Shown here: positions 30,626 through 42,800 of the stretch, one piece after another
Layout of the letters: each line of letters starts with the position of its first letter
Position numbering within the stretch: position 1 is the first letter of the stretch
Assembly: GCF_020085105.1 (NCBI RefSeq)
Contig: NC_058045.1
Location: 19,667,333-19,731,332, forward strand
From: Siniperca chuatsi
Lineage: Eukaryota > Chordata > Actinopteri > Centrarchiformes > Sinipercidae
DNA: 64,000 nucleotides
Reading direction: 5' to 3'
Translations under genes and position numbers: made by a program
Notes under the pieces: generated by a model
Told to the model about the DNA's origin: nothing
Seen by the model: only the letters and a program-made list of their open reading frames with translations
Databases searched by the model: none

Positions 30626-33551
30626 CTAACTGTCTGGCGGAGAATTCCCTCGACCTTCTCCCACATCTCTTCTTTGAATTTTCACAAATATGCCATTTTT
30701 AGGTCCTAGAGTGCTTGACGACTTCAACTCAAGAGGAACCTACCCAAAGAAAAGAATGCACTCACTCTGTGTATAAACAAGCAACTACGGGATGGGATGT
30801 TAACAAATATAAATGCAGACACGCTGTATAGTTATTTTCACTGTAGGACTGACTCTCAACAGATGTTTTTCCATTTTCACCTGAGCAGCTACTAAATGTG
30901 GCCGGCTGTACCTTGGCAAGTAGTAAAGCATACTGACAGTTCCTTTTCCCCCCCAAATGCATATGTGTCATGTGTAAATGTCTCTTCTGTGTGTATGAAT
31001 CCTTTCTAAGACTCGTTTTTAACAGACTGTTGTCTTTAGTGTTTAAACCTGTCCAACCCACCTTGGTCTCAGAGCAGGCCACAATGTTGAATCTGCGGAG
31101 CAGACGCACTAGAGCCATTTTGATTTCCAGCTGGGCAAGTCTCATTCCCACGCAGTTACGAGGACCGGCCCCGAACGGCAGGTATACAAATGGATGTCGA
31201 CTGGCCTTGGCCTCTGGTGTGAATCTAGGGATCAACCACAAGTTCTATTTTTTGGATGATTTAAAAGCAGTAGTGTTTCAAGTAAGTAAGTATCAAGGTG
31301 GTATATACTGTACATGTTAATACTAAAGGCTTCAACTGGTGTAACAAGATGAAAGAACAAAGAAACCACAAGAAATGTGGTTGCACTGGTTCATGCAACT
31401 TCACCGTTAACAGAAAACATTTCAAAAAGAGAGCTACGTGACATCAACATCACTTTTTTTCATGGAAGATGACGGTAAAATGTATTTTACCAGCCATCAT
31501 GTCAATACCAGTTAAGATATCACCAGCTATTAGAGGTCCACAAATCCACAAATACAGGCCCTTTTCACAGCAGACATTTTGACTTGTTATAGTGTAGCAC
31601 AGGTGGTGTTACTAATAACATTACTGATGGCCTTGTTGTATTCAAGAGTCCCAGTAAATCGTGACAGTGAGGCAGCTTGCACAATACCAGGACCCTGAAA
31701 GTGAAGCAACTAAATGGAATTTGGCCACCAATAGTGTTATTATTTACACCTGCACTTTTTCTACTGTGACATGTTCAAATGCCTTCTGTGACAAAAGGAC
31801 TATTTAACCATAGTATTTGGTTTTTTTTGGGAGGTCCAAAGTTGTTTTTAGTTTTGGGCTGTTTGAGTAATATCCAGCTGAAAGTTATGTGACACCATAT
31901 CAATATTTTGATTGGCGGTGGCACACTACTTTTCAGTTAATTGCAGGTGGTGCCAGACAATGCAATTTTAATAAAATGAATCCGTAACGCCACCTTCATA
32001 AATTTGTCAGCAAATGCATTCAAGCCATTTACTAGATTTAAATGATAATGAAACACAAGGTGCAGGCACTATAGTTTTGCTTATTTACTGTAAGACCGGA
32101 TTCCTACCGCTCAGGGATGAACCTCTCAGGCTCTGGCCAGTGCTCTGGGTCGTAGTGGAGGAAGCCCGCTGGGATCTCCAGCGTCGCTCCTTTAGGTAAG
32201 AGCTGGCCGTTCAACACACAGTCCTGGTCGATGTCTCTCGCAAACCTTTGTGGGGCAAAATACCAAGGATGCATGTTTTATACACCTAAACTCATTTTTC
32301 CATCTATACTCCATGTGTTTCCTGTATGATATTGATTAGTAAAAACATAACAAAAAATCTACTATATGTACAGAAATAAATGAACTTCTTCCTTCTGACA
32401 GTACTAAGTCTAGTAAAAATGCATCTTTTATCCTCGTTTAATTTTCTTAATTTACCTGAATCCAGGAGGGTAGAGGCGCAATGTTTCACTTATAACCATG
32501 TCTAAATACTTCAGCTCCTGGACATTTGTGTAATCTGGTGACTCCTACAACAAGAGGGAAAACACAAGATGAATTCAGCAGAATTCAGTAAAAGTTTTCA
32601 ACATAAAAATGAAATAAAAAATCTGTGTGCACTGAATTTGTTTTGTTATCAGATAAATCCACAACTAAAATCTTATGCTGTAACTAGCTGAAGAAAAATA
32701 GATCAGGAACACACTCACATGCCTGGTGAAGAAATCATCCACCTCTTCCTGTACTTTGCATTGACACTCGGGGTGGATGGCCAGGAGGTAGCAGGTGAAG
32801 GCCAACGTGTTGCTGCTGGTCTCGTAGCCTGCCAGAAGAAAGACAAAAGCCTGACCCACGATCTCATCCTCAGTTATCATCTTTTTCTGTGGACGCCTGG
32901 TGAGGGGCTCCCGTGGGTGAAGACGGTTGTCCTGATCTGAGGCCGACGGTTGTGTCTGCTGGTTCCTGTGATCCAGCTCGCCAGCAGGGTTTGCTGTGTC
33001 AAAGTGTTCCAGAGACTCACACTCCTTGCTAGTTCGTGCATCCAACATCAGCTGAAGGAAGTCTCGACGCCTCTACGTGCAAAAAATAATCAATTTAAAT
33101 TTCATTTCAAAAACTATTTACTGGAAGTTACACTGTGTTTAATATTATTAAATGTCCATGAGATTCACCTGTTCAGGAGGCTGCTCCTCTCTCTGCTTGA
33201 TGATCTTCTGAATGCTGTCGATGAAGAACTGATTCATCTGGTCTCGTCTTTTGTTGGGGATGAATCCCACCAGAGGAGCCATGATGAATGGAAAAGCAAC
33301 TGGACACACAAACCAAATTTGATGGTGTAACTCTACCTGAAATGCCAACTTTACACACTTGCACATGCCTGTACAATCATAAAATGTAGGTGTTTTTATG
33401 TTAAAAAGAATATATTATATATAACAACTTTTTATTTAATGCTTCATTTTCTATTAGGAATACCTTCGGGAGCCCAGATACTTCTGTGACATACTCTCTT
33501 ACAGACATACTTTAATCCTCCTCCAGTGTCTGGTCTATGCTTTAATAATGT

Positions 33552-33615
<64 letters not shown>

Positions 33616-36600
33616 GTATTATATTATATACTTCATTGCATTTCTATATAAATGTCTCAAATGTAATAATTCATATATATAAATAACAAATTGATTGGAC
33701 TGACTAAAAAATAGCATGATGGGCCTGAAGAAAGAAAAGGAGAAGAACATCTGCGCATGGCGGACAAACGGGTCTTCTGGGTTGTTCTGAGAGTCCACCT
33801 GAGTAGCAAATGCCACACTGGCAATAACATCCATGGTGAAGCAGCCAAAACACCTGCAAAACGCACACACAAACAAAAATATGAGGGAGGACAGAAAAAG
33901 ACATAACTCAAACAAAAATAATTCTTACAGCCTCTGTTCACTGGGGGTTTGATTACTTGTGGATGTCAAAGGCCTCTCCTGACTCAGCGTAGACATTCAA
34001 GTTGTTCATCAGGGCATCGGTGGCTGTGTTGATGAGCGGAACCATCTGCAGGAAAATTTAACAGACAGTGACACTTGTCATAGCTGCTGAGACTTTCTGA
34101 AAAAGGGAAGACACATGTGAATCCTGCAAATATTGCTTTAGTGAAAAATGGGTCCATAAATACCACAAAAATGAGGTCAGTGTGGTTCCACAAACATAAA
34201 ACCCACACTCACACTACAAAGCTGAAAAAGTCTTTGTAGATCAAAATATGAGTGGATGTACAGTAACTGCTTAAAGATGTAAATAAAAAATGAACATGTG
34301 ATGCACTCTGAAAGCAAACGTGCAGTAAACACTGTAGGGATGAATTTTTAAGTTGGCTGAAAAGGAAGTTAAAAAAGGATTTATATAGTGTGACTGAGTG
34401 GTTGACATGAAGACATGAAGTTAAAATTTTGTATCATTAAAATTGAACTTTAAAGTAAACCAATTTCATTAATTTGAGTAATTAAAGAATAGAAGAAAGA
34501 AGATCATGAGAGATCCTCCAAAAGTCAAAATTGTGTTTTGAGAGAAAAAGAGAATTTAGACCAAACAAATAGGCCACCAACTCAACACGACTTGGAAATA
34601 TCCCCTTTTTCAACCGAGGCCTTCACGTCCTCTCCACTCGCTGCACCTGGACTGAGAGGCTGTCTCTAAAATGATTATATCATCATATTTACTACAGTTC
34701 AAAGCAGCTGGGCAACACCGCCATAAATGAATATTTACTATAGTTGATAGCAGCAGGGCAGTACTGCCATAAATGAATTAGACATGTTCATCAGCAGTAC
34801 CAGGCCAACATGCTTCACCCTGAATTCCAAAAAACACTCCTCAAGAGTTTCACCAAATTGGAGCTATAGTTAAAAAAGAAACTGTGATTTCATTATCACC
34901 ATTTTATACATTTTCTAAGTTAAAATTTGACCAGTTGACCTGTTCTCCAACTCCACACTCCTTACCCTCCATTTGTGACAGACAGTAACTTAACAGACAA
35001 AAACATTTTCCGTCAGTGTCTGTGAGGTGGATCATGCAGCCATTTATGATCTGCTTTTATAATTGGAAAACTTTAAGACCACATTCATATCTCACCTCTT
35101 TCATCTTGGCAGCACTGAACGATGGGGTCAGGATGCTCCGCACTCTCTTCCAGCGTTCATTCCTCAACATGAGCAGGCAGTCAGACATTGGCTTGGTGGT
35201 AAAGCGAAGAGTCTGCACAGAGAGACAGCAGAATACAAACCTCTGTTATCATTACATCAACGAAGCTCATGTTAGAATCACGAGTTAGCACATAGTGTAC
35301 ATGTGCAAGCTTTGGTTAACATCCTCACCATTCTGTTTGGGAAGCTGCTGAAGTCCCTGACCATCACTTGTCTGAGCATGTCAGGGTCTGCTACCACCAC
35401 CACCGGTCTGCGGCCCAAATAATACCTAAAATATACCAAGTAGAGTCTCAGTCAAATCAAACAACACTCTTAAAGCTGCTAACATAGGTTTTTACCAAGC
35501 AAGTGCTCATTTCATTTTACTATGTGGAAGAATTTAAATCAATAAAAATGTTCAGATGTTGCTGTAGGAAAGTATTTCTTTGACTTACCCACAAACTCTG
35601 CCATGTGTCTTTATGAGATCATTGATAGGGTTGAAAAAACCCTGAGAAGAAAGTTAAAGAATAACATCAGAACAGACTGAATATAATATCCATCAACATC
35701 AGAAAGGAACCAGAGAAGCTCTTCTTAAGAATGAAATCATTCCATGTTGGTGACAGATTGATATTTGGGCTGTTGTCTTAATGTAAAGTGTAGAACTGGT
35801 GGAGCGGGTGGTCAGAGCTGCATATATAACAGTCAAATGGCAGCCTAATAAATAGACCAGCACAGAAACTCACCTATAATCCCTGACCAAAACCAAAAGC
35901 CATAAAGAGGGGAATGAAAGAACTGAAGTTCACATTCTTACATGAAGCACCTTTGTGAAAACTTGTGTGTGGGTTTATTTATTTGTATGTGTATGGGAAG
36001 TGTGAACTAAATAACTAAATCTCATCAGGATCTGCTGTGGAGAGACACATCTGTATACCATAAAAACCTGGAACAACATTGTCTAATGTTATATGTAAAC
36101 AGAGTGCATATTCTTCTTAACTAAGGAGTGTTTCACTTTTTTCTCCTTCTTTAGCAATGTAAAATAAGAAAGCATGCTGCGATAATAGCATGGATATTAT
36201 TTATCCAAGGCTGGATGTATTGATCAAGTAGTAAAATTATAATCCCTTCAGTAAAACAGAGTACCGAATAATCTTGATGACCTTGTCACTATTGCAAACC
36301 TGAGATGACACAAAACAAAAACACAATAGAATTATTAATACATTAACTTCTTTGGGGGTTACATGGTACATCAAATATTGCTGGTTTTGAGTGTTCTTCA
36401 ATGTGGAAATCTGATAAAGCGCAGTAATGTGTTGAAAGGAAGATTTTTGTCACATCAGGGGGTAAAATGTCTCATAGTAGATTTTAAAGACAGAGGTTAA
36501 AGACAAAGAAAAAAAAGGTTTGTGAACAAGGGTTGAATCTCAGTTTGATGGAAAGTGTAACAATATCTTACCTGGCGAAACATGAATATGTTGCCCAAGA

Positions 36601-36972
36601 AAGGTACTGGCTTTGGATGTTTGATGCCACATCGAGAAAGGATCGAAAATGGGTAAATTGAATACCTAGAAGACAGAGAACAGAGTTGTGTTGATGAGTG
36701 ATGAATGAAAACAATAAAAGCAAATACAGTGAAGACTATAGACCAACATTTCCCCAACTATTCAAGCTCAAAAAAGCATGTGCTTTATGTTATTAGTAGA
36801 TTACATAACTGACTTCATTTCCACAGCAGCTGGAGCATCACAACAGACAGGGATTTGAAGCAGTTACTCACCAGTAGAGAAGACCCAGAAAGATGAGGAA
36901 GAGGCTGAGTGTTATGGACAATCCACTTGCCTTGATGTGAAATACATTTAGGAAGTCAACTACAGCCTCCAT
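30626..36972 (-). CDS. tbxas1: Thromboxane A synthase 1 (CYP5A1), complete
   Basis: Thirteen exons in minus-strand order: 36972-36872, 36665-36572, 35641-35589, 35425-35329, 35212-35096, 34045-33957, 33853-33705, 33299-33169, 33072-32719, 32544-32456, 32245-32108, 31224-31062 and 30739-30626 (TAG). They total 1689 nt, or 562 aa (human about 534). An N-terminal membrane anchor spans about residues 15-34. [16 protein letters not shown] and YYLGRRPV follow. The I-helix AGYETSSNT is at 358-366, the K-helix ETLR at 415-418, and the heme loop [10 protein letters not shown] at 488-497 has Cys495 as thiolate ligand. The enzyme is an ER P450 that isomerises prostaglandin H2 to thromboxane A2 without O2 or reductase. 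The extra length is a longer loop before the I-helix (about residues 290-340) and a hydrophilic tail after [11 protein letters not shown]. The last exon is short and shares no open frame with its neighbour, so it is easily missed. CYP3 is the nearest other family, but sequence and synteny favour tbxas1. Confidence 0.95.
33558..33609. repeat. (TA)n microsatellite, 52 bp
   Basis: This is an uninterrupted TA tract in a tbxas1 intron, followed by more AT-rich sequence. Confidence 0.97.
34686..34778. repeat. Local imperfect direct duplication, about 48-bp unit
   Basis: Two adjacent segments share 'agcagctgggcaacaccgcc' / 'agcagcagggcagtactgcc', each followed by 'ataaatgaat'. It is an intronic duplication inside tbxas1 with no visible function. 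Confidence 0.55.
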
Positions 36973-37022
36973 AATGTAAAAACTCCTCTCAGTTCTCCAC
37001 TACCGCCATTACATCACGGCTT
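36973..37022 (-). other. tbxas1: tbxas1 5' UTR segment upstream of the start codon
   Basis: On the minus strand a CTTCTCCCAG acceptor abuts about 50 nt of non-coding sequence ending in ACATTATGG, so the ATG exon appears to begin at an intron boundary. A matching donor lies at 37684-37685. Confidence 0.5.
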
Positions 37023-37685
37023 CTGGGAGAAGAGAAAAAAATTAGGCTGCTGAATACGTGTTTATGGCACTTTGGTCATCAGTACAATTATTCAACTAAC
37101 CACGAAAACCTTTTTTCTGTCTCAAAATATTGTATCGTTTCTCCGAATCATGCCTCTACAAGTAGATCTTAAATGTCGTAATGTATACCATATTTCTTCA
37201 CCAGAGGAAACCACATGACAGTGACAGTGCATATCTTTGTGGACTCTGCTCTCAAGCTGGTTTGTCTCCTGTAGATGAGTTGGTTGGTTTCCAAGACAAC
37301 TTGTTAATTATTTGTTTTAGCAGATTTGTCAGAAGCATTGAGAGTGCTCACATTTCCCCTGCATTTTTAACAAAGGGGGGCATGTCTATCCCTCCTATAC
37401 TCACGTCTGTTTGGCATGCACAAATGCTGCATTTGGAACCTGCTACCATGCCACAGTTAGTTTAATGGCAAAAACCAACGAATATCCTTGTTATTATAGC
37501 TAAATCACAGACCCTTCAACAACTAAAACCCTGACGTCATTTGTGATGCTAGGCTACTAGCTACAACAAATATCGCTAATCGTTCATCTCTTTGCTGAAC
37601 GTCGTGTAACATTTTCATGAACCATGTTAGAGCCACTTTTTGTAATGTTCAAAATGTTGTCATAAACGGACGTGAGTACACTCAC

Positions 37686-37760
37686 CTCATACTCTTCTCA
37701 CTCGTCAATATTAGCATGAGGTCCTCTTCGTCCTGTCAATGGGTCGCAACCCAATAGAGA
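37686..37760 (-). other. tbxas1: Candidate non-coding first exon of tbxas1
   Basis: On the minus strand, sequence ending TATGAG is followed by GTGAGT at 37685-37680, a good donor. It pairs in orientation with the acceptor just upstream of the ATG exon. The 5' limit is a guess; no TATA box was identified. Confidence 0.35.
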
Positions 37761-39364
37761 GCTGAGGTTCATACTGCCACCTACTGTATGGGAGCGAATA
37801 GCATCCAACACGAGTTCAGTGGTGCAAGTAGGCCCTTAAATTTCAACTATCATATAGTAAAAAGAAGAAGAAAAATTAATAAATAAAATATGTTATGATG
37901 ACAAGAATTGAGTTTGAGAGTTGAGTGAAAGCATACAAGCATGTGTGTGTATGTGTGTGTGTTTGTATTAAAGGGTCCTTTAATAACCTGTAGCAGCTGA
38001 CAGTGTCCCTCATGTGCCCTCAAAATAAATAAATAAAAATATAAAATCACATAAATAAATTAAATCCAAAACCACAATATTAATATTGTAGGAGAGGACA
38101 AAATGGCTTTTCTGCAGAAAACTTCTTCTTCTGATTACCTGTTACCATAATTCTTCTGGCAGGTCAGTCTCAATGAATCTGCCTATACTTATACTCCATG
38201 TTTGTCCTGCCGATGAGAGTACTGCAAGCGTTCTCTCTCTCTCTCTCTCTCTCCCTAGTTTCTCCTCCTTGTCCTCTCTTTTCACTCAGGCTTCTCTGTG
38301 CTGGACCATCGGTCATCCTGGGATCTCTCTCTCTCCTGGCTGTCGGTGCCTCTTTTCAGATCAGTAAAGTATTTCTGATTCTGATTCTGATTTGTGTAGT
38401 CTGTCCTCTTCCAGGTCTCCATGGTGGAGAGGACAGAGGTTGTGTGGCTCAGGCTCTATCAGTTTGGTGACACCTGAAGTCGCTCAATGTCCTCCTGTAT
38501 CCATATTCTTCATATATGTTAAAATCTATTTGTAACTTTGTCATCATGATTGTCCATACTGTAATTTTATTATGTTGGTCTTATGTTACACAGTCCCCCA
38601 AACAGGGTTTCAAGGGCAGATCAAATTTAAAGAACATTTCAGAAGAAACTACATTTTCTGTCAGTGAACACATGATGCGCACAAACTTGTTTTAGAAGAC
38701 ATTTACATCAGTGCCAGACCACAGTATATATTAATTTTTACTTAACAGATTGAAAAGGTTGCATTCTGTAGTTATGTCTGGGTACATTTGCATGTAAATA
38801 CTTTAACAAGAGCAACAGTATGGGTGCAAATAATAAAATGCTTAATAATCCTGCTGCTGCCACTAACCCACACCAAATGTTTTTATTATTATTAGTATTA
38901 TTATTATTATCAGGGGGAATGGGATTTTGAGATTTGCTTAAAGTACAAATGTCATTTATTACAAAATTGTGGTTTTGTATTATAGTTTACAAAAAATAGA
39001 AATGCACATATACAGTCTACATTGAACATGGTGCAATTACAGCTTCTGACAGTCTATTGATAGATAGTACTGTAGACACACAAGTCTGATCATTTATATC
39101 ATCTCTTGGGCTACTTTTTAAAATGTCTCTCTCTCAGTTCAATTTAAAGGGACTTTAGTTGCATGGGAAACAGACGTTTACATTGCCAAAGCAAGTGTGA
39201 AATAAAAACAACAACAAAAGGTACATAAATGGAATAATTGTGATTTTGCTGTTATAAATATATATGTAAAGATAAGTAAAAAATATAACTTAAAATAAAA
39301 TTGAAAAAAGTAGACTTGCAGTTAAAAAAAATACAAATGCAAATAAGTGAGGATTAAACACTGC

Positions 39365-39366
<2 letters not shown>
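37761..39366. other. Intergenic sequence upstream of tbxas1
   Basis: No gene was seen. The interval holds a (TC)n run at 38232-38252, a LINE-like tail at about 38280-38393 and a TTA-trinucleotide run near 38886-38911. The rest is AT-rich. In human the gene upstream of TBXAS1 is HIPK2, but no HIPK2-like exon was found here or further right. Confidence 0.5.
38280..38393 (+). mobile_element. LINE 3' tail (L2-like) with CTGATT repeats
   Basis: Sequence containing 'tcttttcagatcagtaaag' runs into 'tatttctgattctgattctg', a tandem hexamer tail typical of truncated L2-type elements in fish. No reverse-transcriptase coding sequence remains. Confidence 0.55.

Positions 39367-39411
<45 letters not shown>
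39367..39411. repeat. (CT)n microsatellite, 45 bp
   Basis: This is an uninterrupted CT tract about 60 bp upstream of a TATA motif. It may form part of a promoter region. Confidence 0.97.
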
Positions 39412-39414
<3 letters not shown>

Positions 39415-39424
39415 CGCACACGCA

Positions 39425-39480
39425 CGTGCATGCGTCAGTAAAAGTCATGGAAACGCAATGACGAGGGACCAGGTATATAA
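39425..39480 (+). promoter_or_regulatory. Putative TATA promoter with CRE/AP-1-like sites
   Basis: A TATATAAG motif lies at about 39473-39480, preceded by TGCGTCAGT and AATGACGAG, which resemble half or degenerate CRE/AP-1 sites. About 200 bp downstream an ATG is followed at once by a strong splice donor. The arrangement looks like a real pol II promoter plus first exon; transcription is inferred. Confidence 0.45.
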
Positions 39481-39504
39481 GGGCCGCCAATCTTACCAAT
39501 TCCC

Positions 39505-39680
39505 CCTTTTTGCATTTGAGTTTGACACGAGTTGATCTGCTGCAAAACCCGAGCGCTGGAAAGCTGAATTGTTGGAGAACGAAAAACATTTGCTAGAAAA
39601 CGAACCTTGTTTTGGTGGATTACTGTGGACTAGTGGATTATTATTATTACTGGAAAAGTGAACACCTGGAAAAATGGCTT
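39505..39680 (+). other. Putative first exon of an unidentified gene
   Basis: This is mostly untranslated sequence ending AAAAATGGCTT, followed by GTAAGTAAG at 39681, a near-ideal donor. If translated it would code only for ATG GCT T before the splice. I could not find a downstream exon that joins in the correct phase: the coding block at 41.84 kb would need phase 0. Either an intermediate exon was missed or the gene is decayed. Confidence 0.35.
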
Positions 39681-40847
39681 GTAAGTAAGCCTAGATCGCC
39701 AATCTGTGAGGAACGCCTGCTGATTGGAGCTGCCCCTGTGTCAGACAAAGGCAGAGAAGTAAGAAAACTTCTAAATTCCCCTTTTTCCACTCTCAAAGTC
39801 ATTAAATAATCTCTCTAAAACCATTCAAGTGTTTTCAGGAGAAAATTAATATATTGAGTTTAAAGGTAAAGAATTAAGTAGCTAGGCCTTATTGAAAAAC
39901 CAACTTTGGTGAGAACAGCCACCTACACAACATTTTCTCCAAAATCCTTATTTCATGTTTGGAATCCATAGAATGTCCCGGGCAGGTGCAGAATGTATTA
40001 ACAATCATGTAGTGATTTGAAAACCCGGTTATTTTAGTTTGAGGAGGTCCATTTTTGCAAATTTGGCGTCAAAAGTTTAAAAAAGATGGCGACTGGGCAA
40101 ATTTTCGAATGATGCCAAAAAATCAGTTTTTCATGAGCACCATGGAGATAGTGGAATTATTAGGAGCGGACGTCAGCACGTCAGAGCGTGCAGGGCGTAC
40201 ACCTGTAAACAAACCAGGGCCTCTTCCTCTGTGCGGATAGCTGCTTAATTTGATGGTTGTAGCTTTGCTAAAAATATATCCAGAGCTGTTTCCTGAAGCA
40301 TCGGGTTCTTGATCCCATTTGTGAACTAATTTACAGATATTCCTCAAAAAGCACCAACAGATTATTATGAGTTTAATAAAATAAAATAAAAAATAAATAA
40401 ATGAAAAGATTGTGAAGAAGTAGTTGACTGTTAACGTTATGGGCCTTCAGCCACAGCCTCATCAGCTTAAAACTTGTATTTGACATGTTGGTAATTTTAA
40501 TAACATTGAAATGCTCTTTGTTCCTTCCTGTGTTATTCTCTTTGAGGAAAAAGAGAGGAGAGTGGTTGGTCATGAATCTGCCTGTGTGCATTCTGCATCC
40601 AGGACATATACAGTCTATGGTCCAGGATGCACCGTCTCCACGTCCCCGTTATATGCAGCTCATATAACTGGAGAATAACCAGTTATAAGCGACTGTTGGT
40701 GTTTACATGGGCATGTGTGGTTATTTTGGGGAAGTCTTGTTGGTCATATTGCTTATGATTTATTCGAAGTACCCACGATTCAGCGTGCGTAATGACGCAT
40801 GCAGTCCTGTAGCTGCGTTACTCATCAAACTGGTTGGCTATATCTCT
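39681..40847. other. Presumed intron after the 39.5-kb exon
   Basis: No exon in a usable phase was found and no RNA gene is visible. A short A/T-rich tract of TAAAATAAA-type repeats lies at about 40375-40405. Confidence 0.35.
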
Positions 40848-41403
40848 ATGAAGGTAATTTTTGTGTCTTTATTATGCAGTCAAAAAATATATTTGAGAGC
40901 AAAACTATCGACACTGGAATACATTTTTTTTTATTGCAAGTAAAATGAATTTGTGATTTAAAATGTGATAATGAAAGTTTTGCTTTTGAAACCGAAAGCT
41001 TTGCATTTGAAACTAAAAGTTTTGCTTTTGAAACCGAAAGCTTTGCTTGCTGTTAGCTGACTCTCGTAGGCGGGACCTACGCTGAAAGATGTAAGACACG
41101 TCCCTATTGGTCGGCCTCTATCAGAGTGACAGCTTGGCAACATCCATTGTTAGCAAGCAACGGACGGAGTTCCGTGGAAGACGAGCGGGAGCAGAAAGAA
41201 GACAGACAATCAGTTTCATTTCAAATGCAAAGCTTTCGGATTCGAAAGCAAAACTGGTTTCAAAAGCAAAACGTTGTTTTTCATTAATACATTTTAAATC
41301 ACAAATTACTTTTACTTGCAATAAAAAATGTATTCCAGTGTCGATAGTTTTTCTCTCAAATCTATTTTTTGATTGTATAATAAAGACACAAAATTACCCT
41401 CAT
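40848..41403. mobile_element. Foldback/MITE-type DNA transposon with about 115-bp terminal inverted repeats
   Basis: Left arm 40848-40965 and right arm 41290-41403 are imperfect reverse complements, starting ATGAAGGTAATTTTTGTG and ending ACAAAATTACCCTCAT. The flanks are ATATCTCT (40840-40847) and ATATCTCA (41404-41411), an 8-bp candidate target duplication with one mismatch, as in hAT-class insertions. The core carries tandem copies of a GCTTTTGAAACCGAAA-like motif and their inverted counterparts. No transposase reading frame is present, so it is non-autonomous. It sits inside the presumed intron of the 39.5-kb gene. Confidence 0.8.
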
Positions 41404-42192
41404 ATATCTCAGTATTTTACACAGTTCATTGTACTTGCAAAATTATATACTATAACTATGCTATGCTATATACTATGCTATATTATGTTATACTATAATT
41501 TCAATATGACTGGATACATTTTTAGAGAAAGAAAACTGGAATGAATTATTATGTGGAACTGTCGTATGAGGGACGAATGAGGGACTACACCGTCCTATGT
41601 GGAACTGTGTTATGCAAATATGGATAAATGACGACAAATATATGTAATCCAGCCAGTGTAATTTTAATTTTGTTTTGGAAGTCACTTTCAGACATAAAAC
41701 CCTTCTAATAAGTTTCATAGGACTTATCATGGGATGGGGTGAAAACTATCTCCTCTTAAAAGATCAGTTGCCTTGCCTACTCCCCTTAATCTTCTTTGTC
41801 CCACTGGCTGCATTTTACTCTAAAAATGGATCTGATTGCTAGGTGCAGGTGATCAGAACCATCAATAATGGAGGTAACAATCTTCCTGTGTACATCTCCT
41901 CTGATGACGACGATGAGGCACCTGAGATTGTTATTGTGAATGAAGAAGGTGAGGACGTCCCCCCACTTTTCTCTGATGACCAGAAGGTGAGGTTGAGAGC
42001 GAGTATGAAGAAGGTGAGGTCATCCCCCTGCTCTCCTCTGACGATGAGGATGAAGAGACCGATGGCAGTATTAACTTGTCCGACTGGGACATCAGCAGTG
42101 ATGACTCTGGTTACGACACCATGTCCGATGAGGAGGAAGAGGAGTTTGAAGGCAGGCGACAAGTGTTTCCTCCTGTTCCTGCTGGTGCCCCT

Positions 42193-42288
42193 GTCGCTGC
42201 TCCTGTTGGTGTTTTCGCTGGTTTTCTGGTCGCTGCTCCTGTTGGTGTTTTCGCTGGTGCTCTGGTCGTTGCTCCTGTTGGTATTCGG
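42193..42288. repeat. 36-bp minisatellite, 2.7 units
   Basis: GTCGCTGCTCCTGTTGGTG begins at 42193 and 42229, and a GTCGTT variant begins at 42265. The 36-bp period is a multiple of three and codes for a 12-residue VAAPVGVFAG(F/A)L-type repeat in the block B frame. Confidence 0.85.
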
Positions 42289-42500
42289 TTGCTGTTCCTC
42301 AGCGACTGATAATCAGGCACCTGCAGGTACCTGGTCAGCATAAGCAGCCTGTGGGGCAGCATCAGGATCTACCTGAAGATCAATTGAGAGGACTCTGTCT
42401 TCGTGCGCGTGACGGCTTCTTGACAGCATCCTCAGTATCTCAGAACAGGAGATGTGAGCAAAACTTTGTTGAGGGAAGTAGCTCTGAAGAGTCAGCTCCT

Positions 42501-42800
42501 TCAACTTCTGGCCTCAGCTCCTCCACAAAGAGGAGCAGCGCAGCGAGCTGGGAGCAGGTAAGTACGAAGAGGCCAAAGAGGTTTTTGTGAAGGAAATCTC
42601 GGAGAGGAAGAAAGCTCCGGAGACCCAATTCCATCAACTTCTGGCCTCAGCTCCTCCACAAAGAGGAGCAGGGAAGACAACTGTGAGAAAGTTACTGCTA
42701 AGAGGCAGAGGAGCAGTACAGACACCCAAGGGGTGGCAGAAAGTTATGAGGAGCCAATTCCATCAACTTCTGGCTTCAGCTCCTCCACAAAGAGGAGGTA
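42501..42800. repeat. Three direct repeats with spacing of about 130 bp
   Basis: TCAACTTCTGGCCTCAGCTC (and a close variant) starts at 42501, 42634 and 42763, each copy running on through CTCCACAAAGAGGAG. The copies match the PSTSG protein repeat described for the pseudogene. Confidence 0.85.

Noticed and set aside
30970-31320. 116-codon plus-strand frame over the tbxas1 heme exon
   Set aside because: Antisense shadow of the minus-strand exon that encodes [10 protein letters not shown].
41843-42343. 166-codon frame ending in a Leu/Val-rich hydrophobic stretch
   Set aside because: The first third is the acidic block A, but the hydrophobic part is the wrong frame of the 36-bp minisatellite; it starts at GTG and has no membrane-protein relatives I know.
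42501-42800. Regularly spaced repeats considered as a CRISPR-like array
   Set aside because: Three coding repeats of about 38 bp at spacings of 133 and 129 bp in a vertebrate genome; they are protein repeats, not CRISPR.
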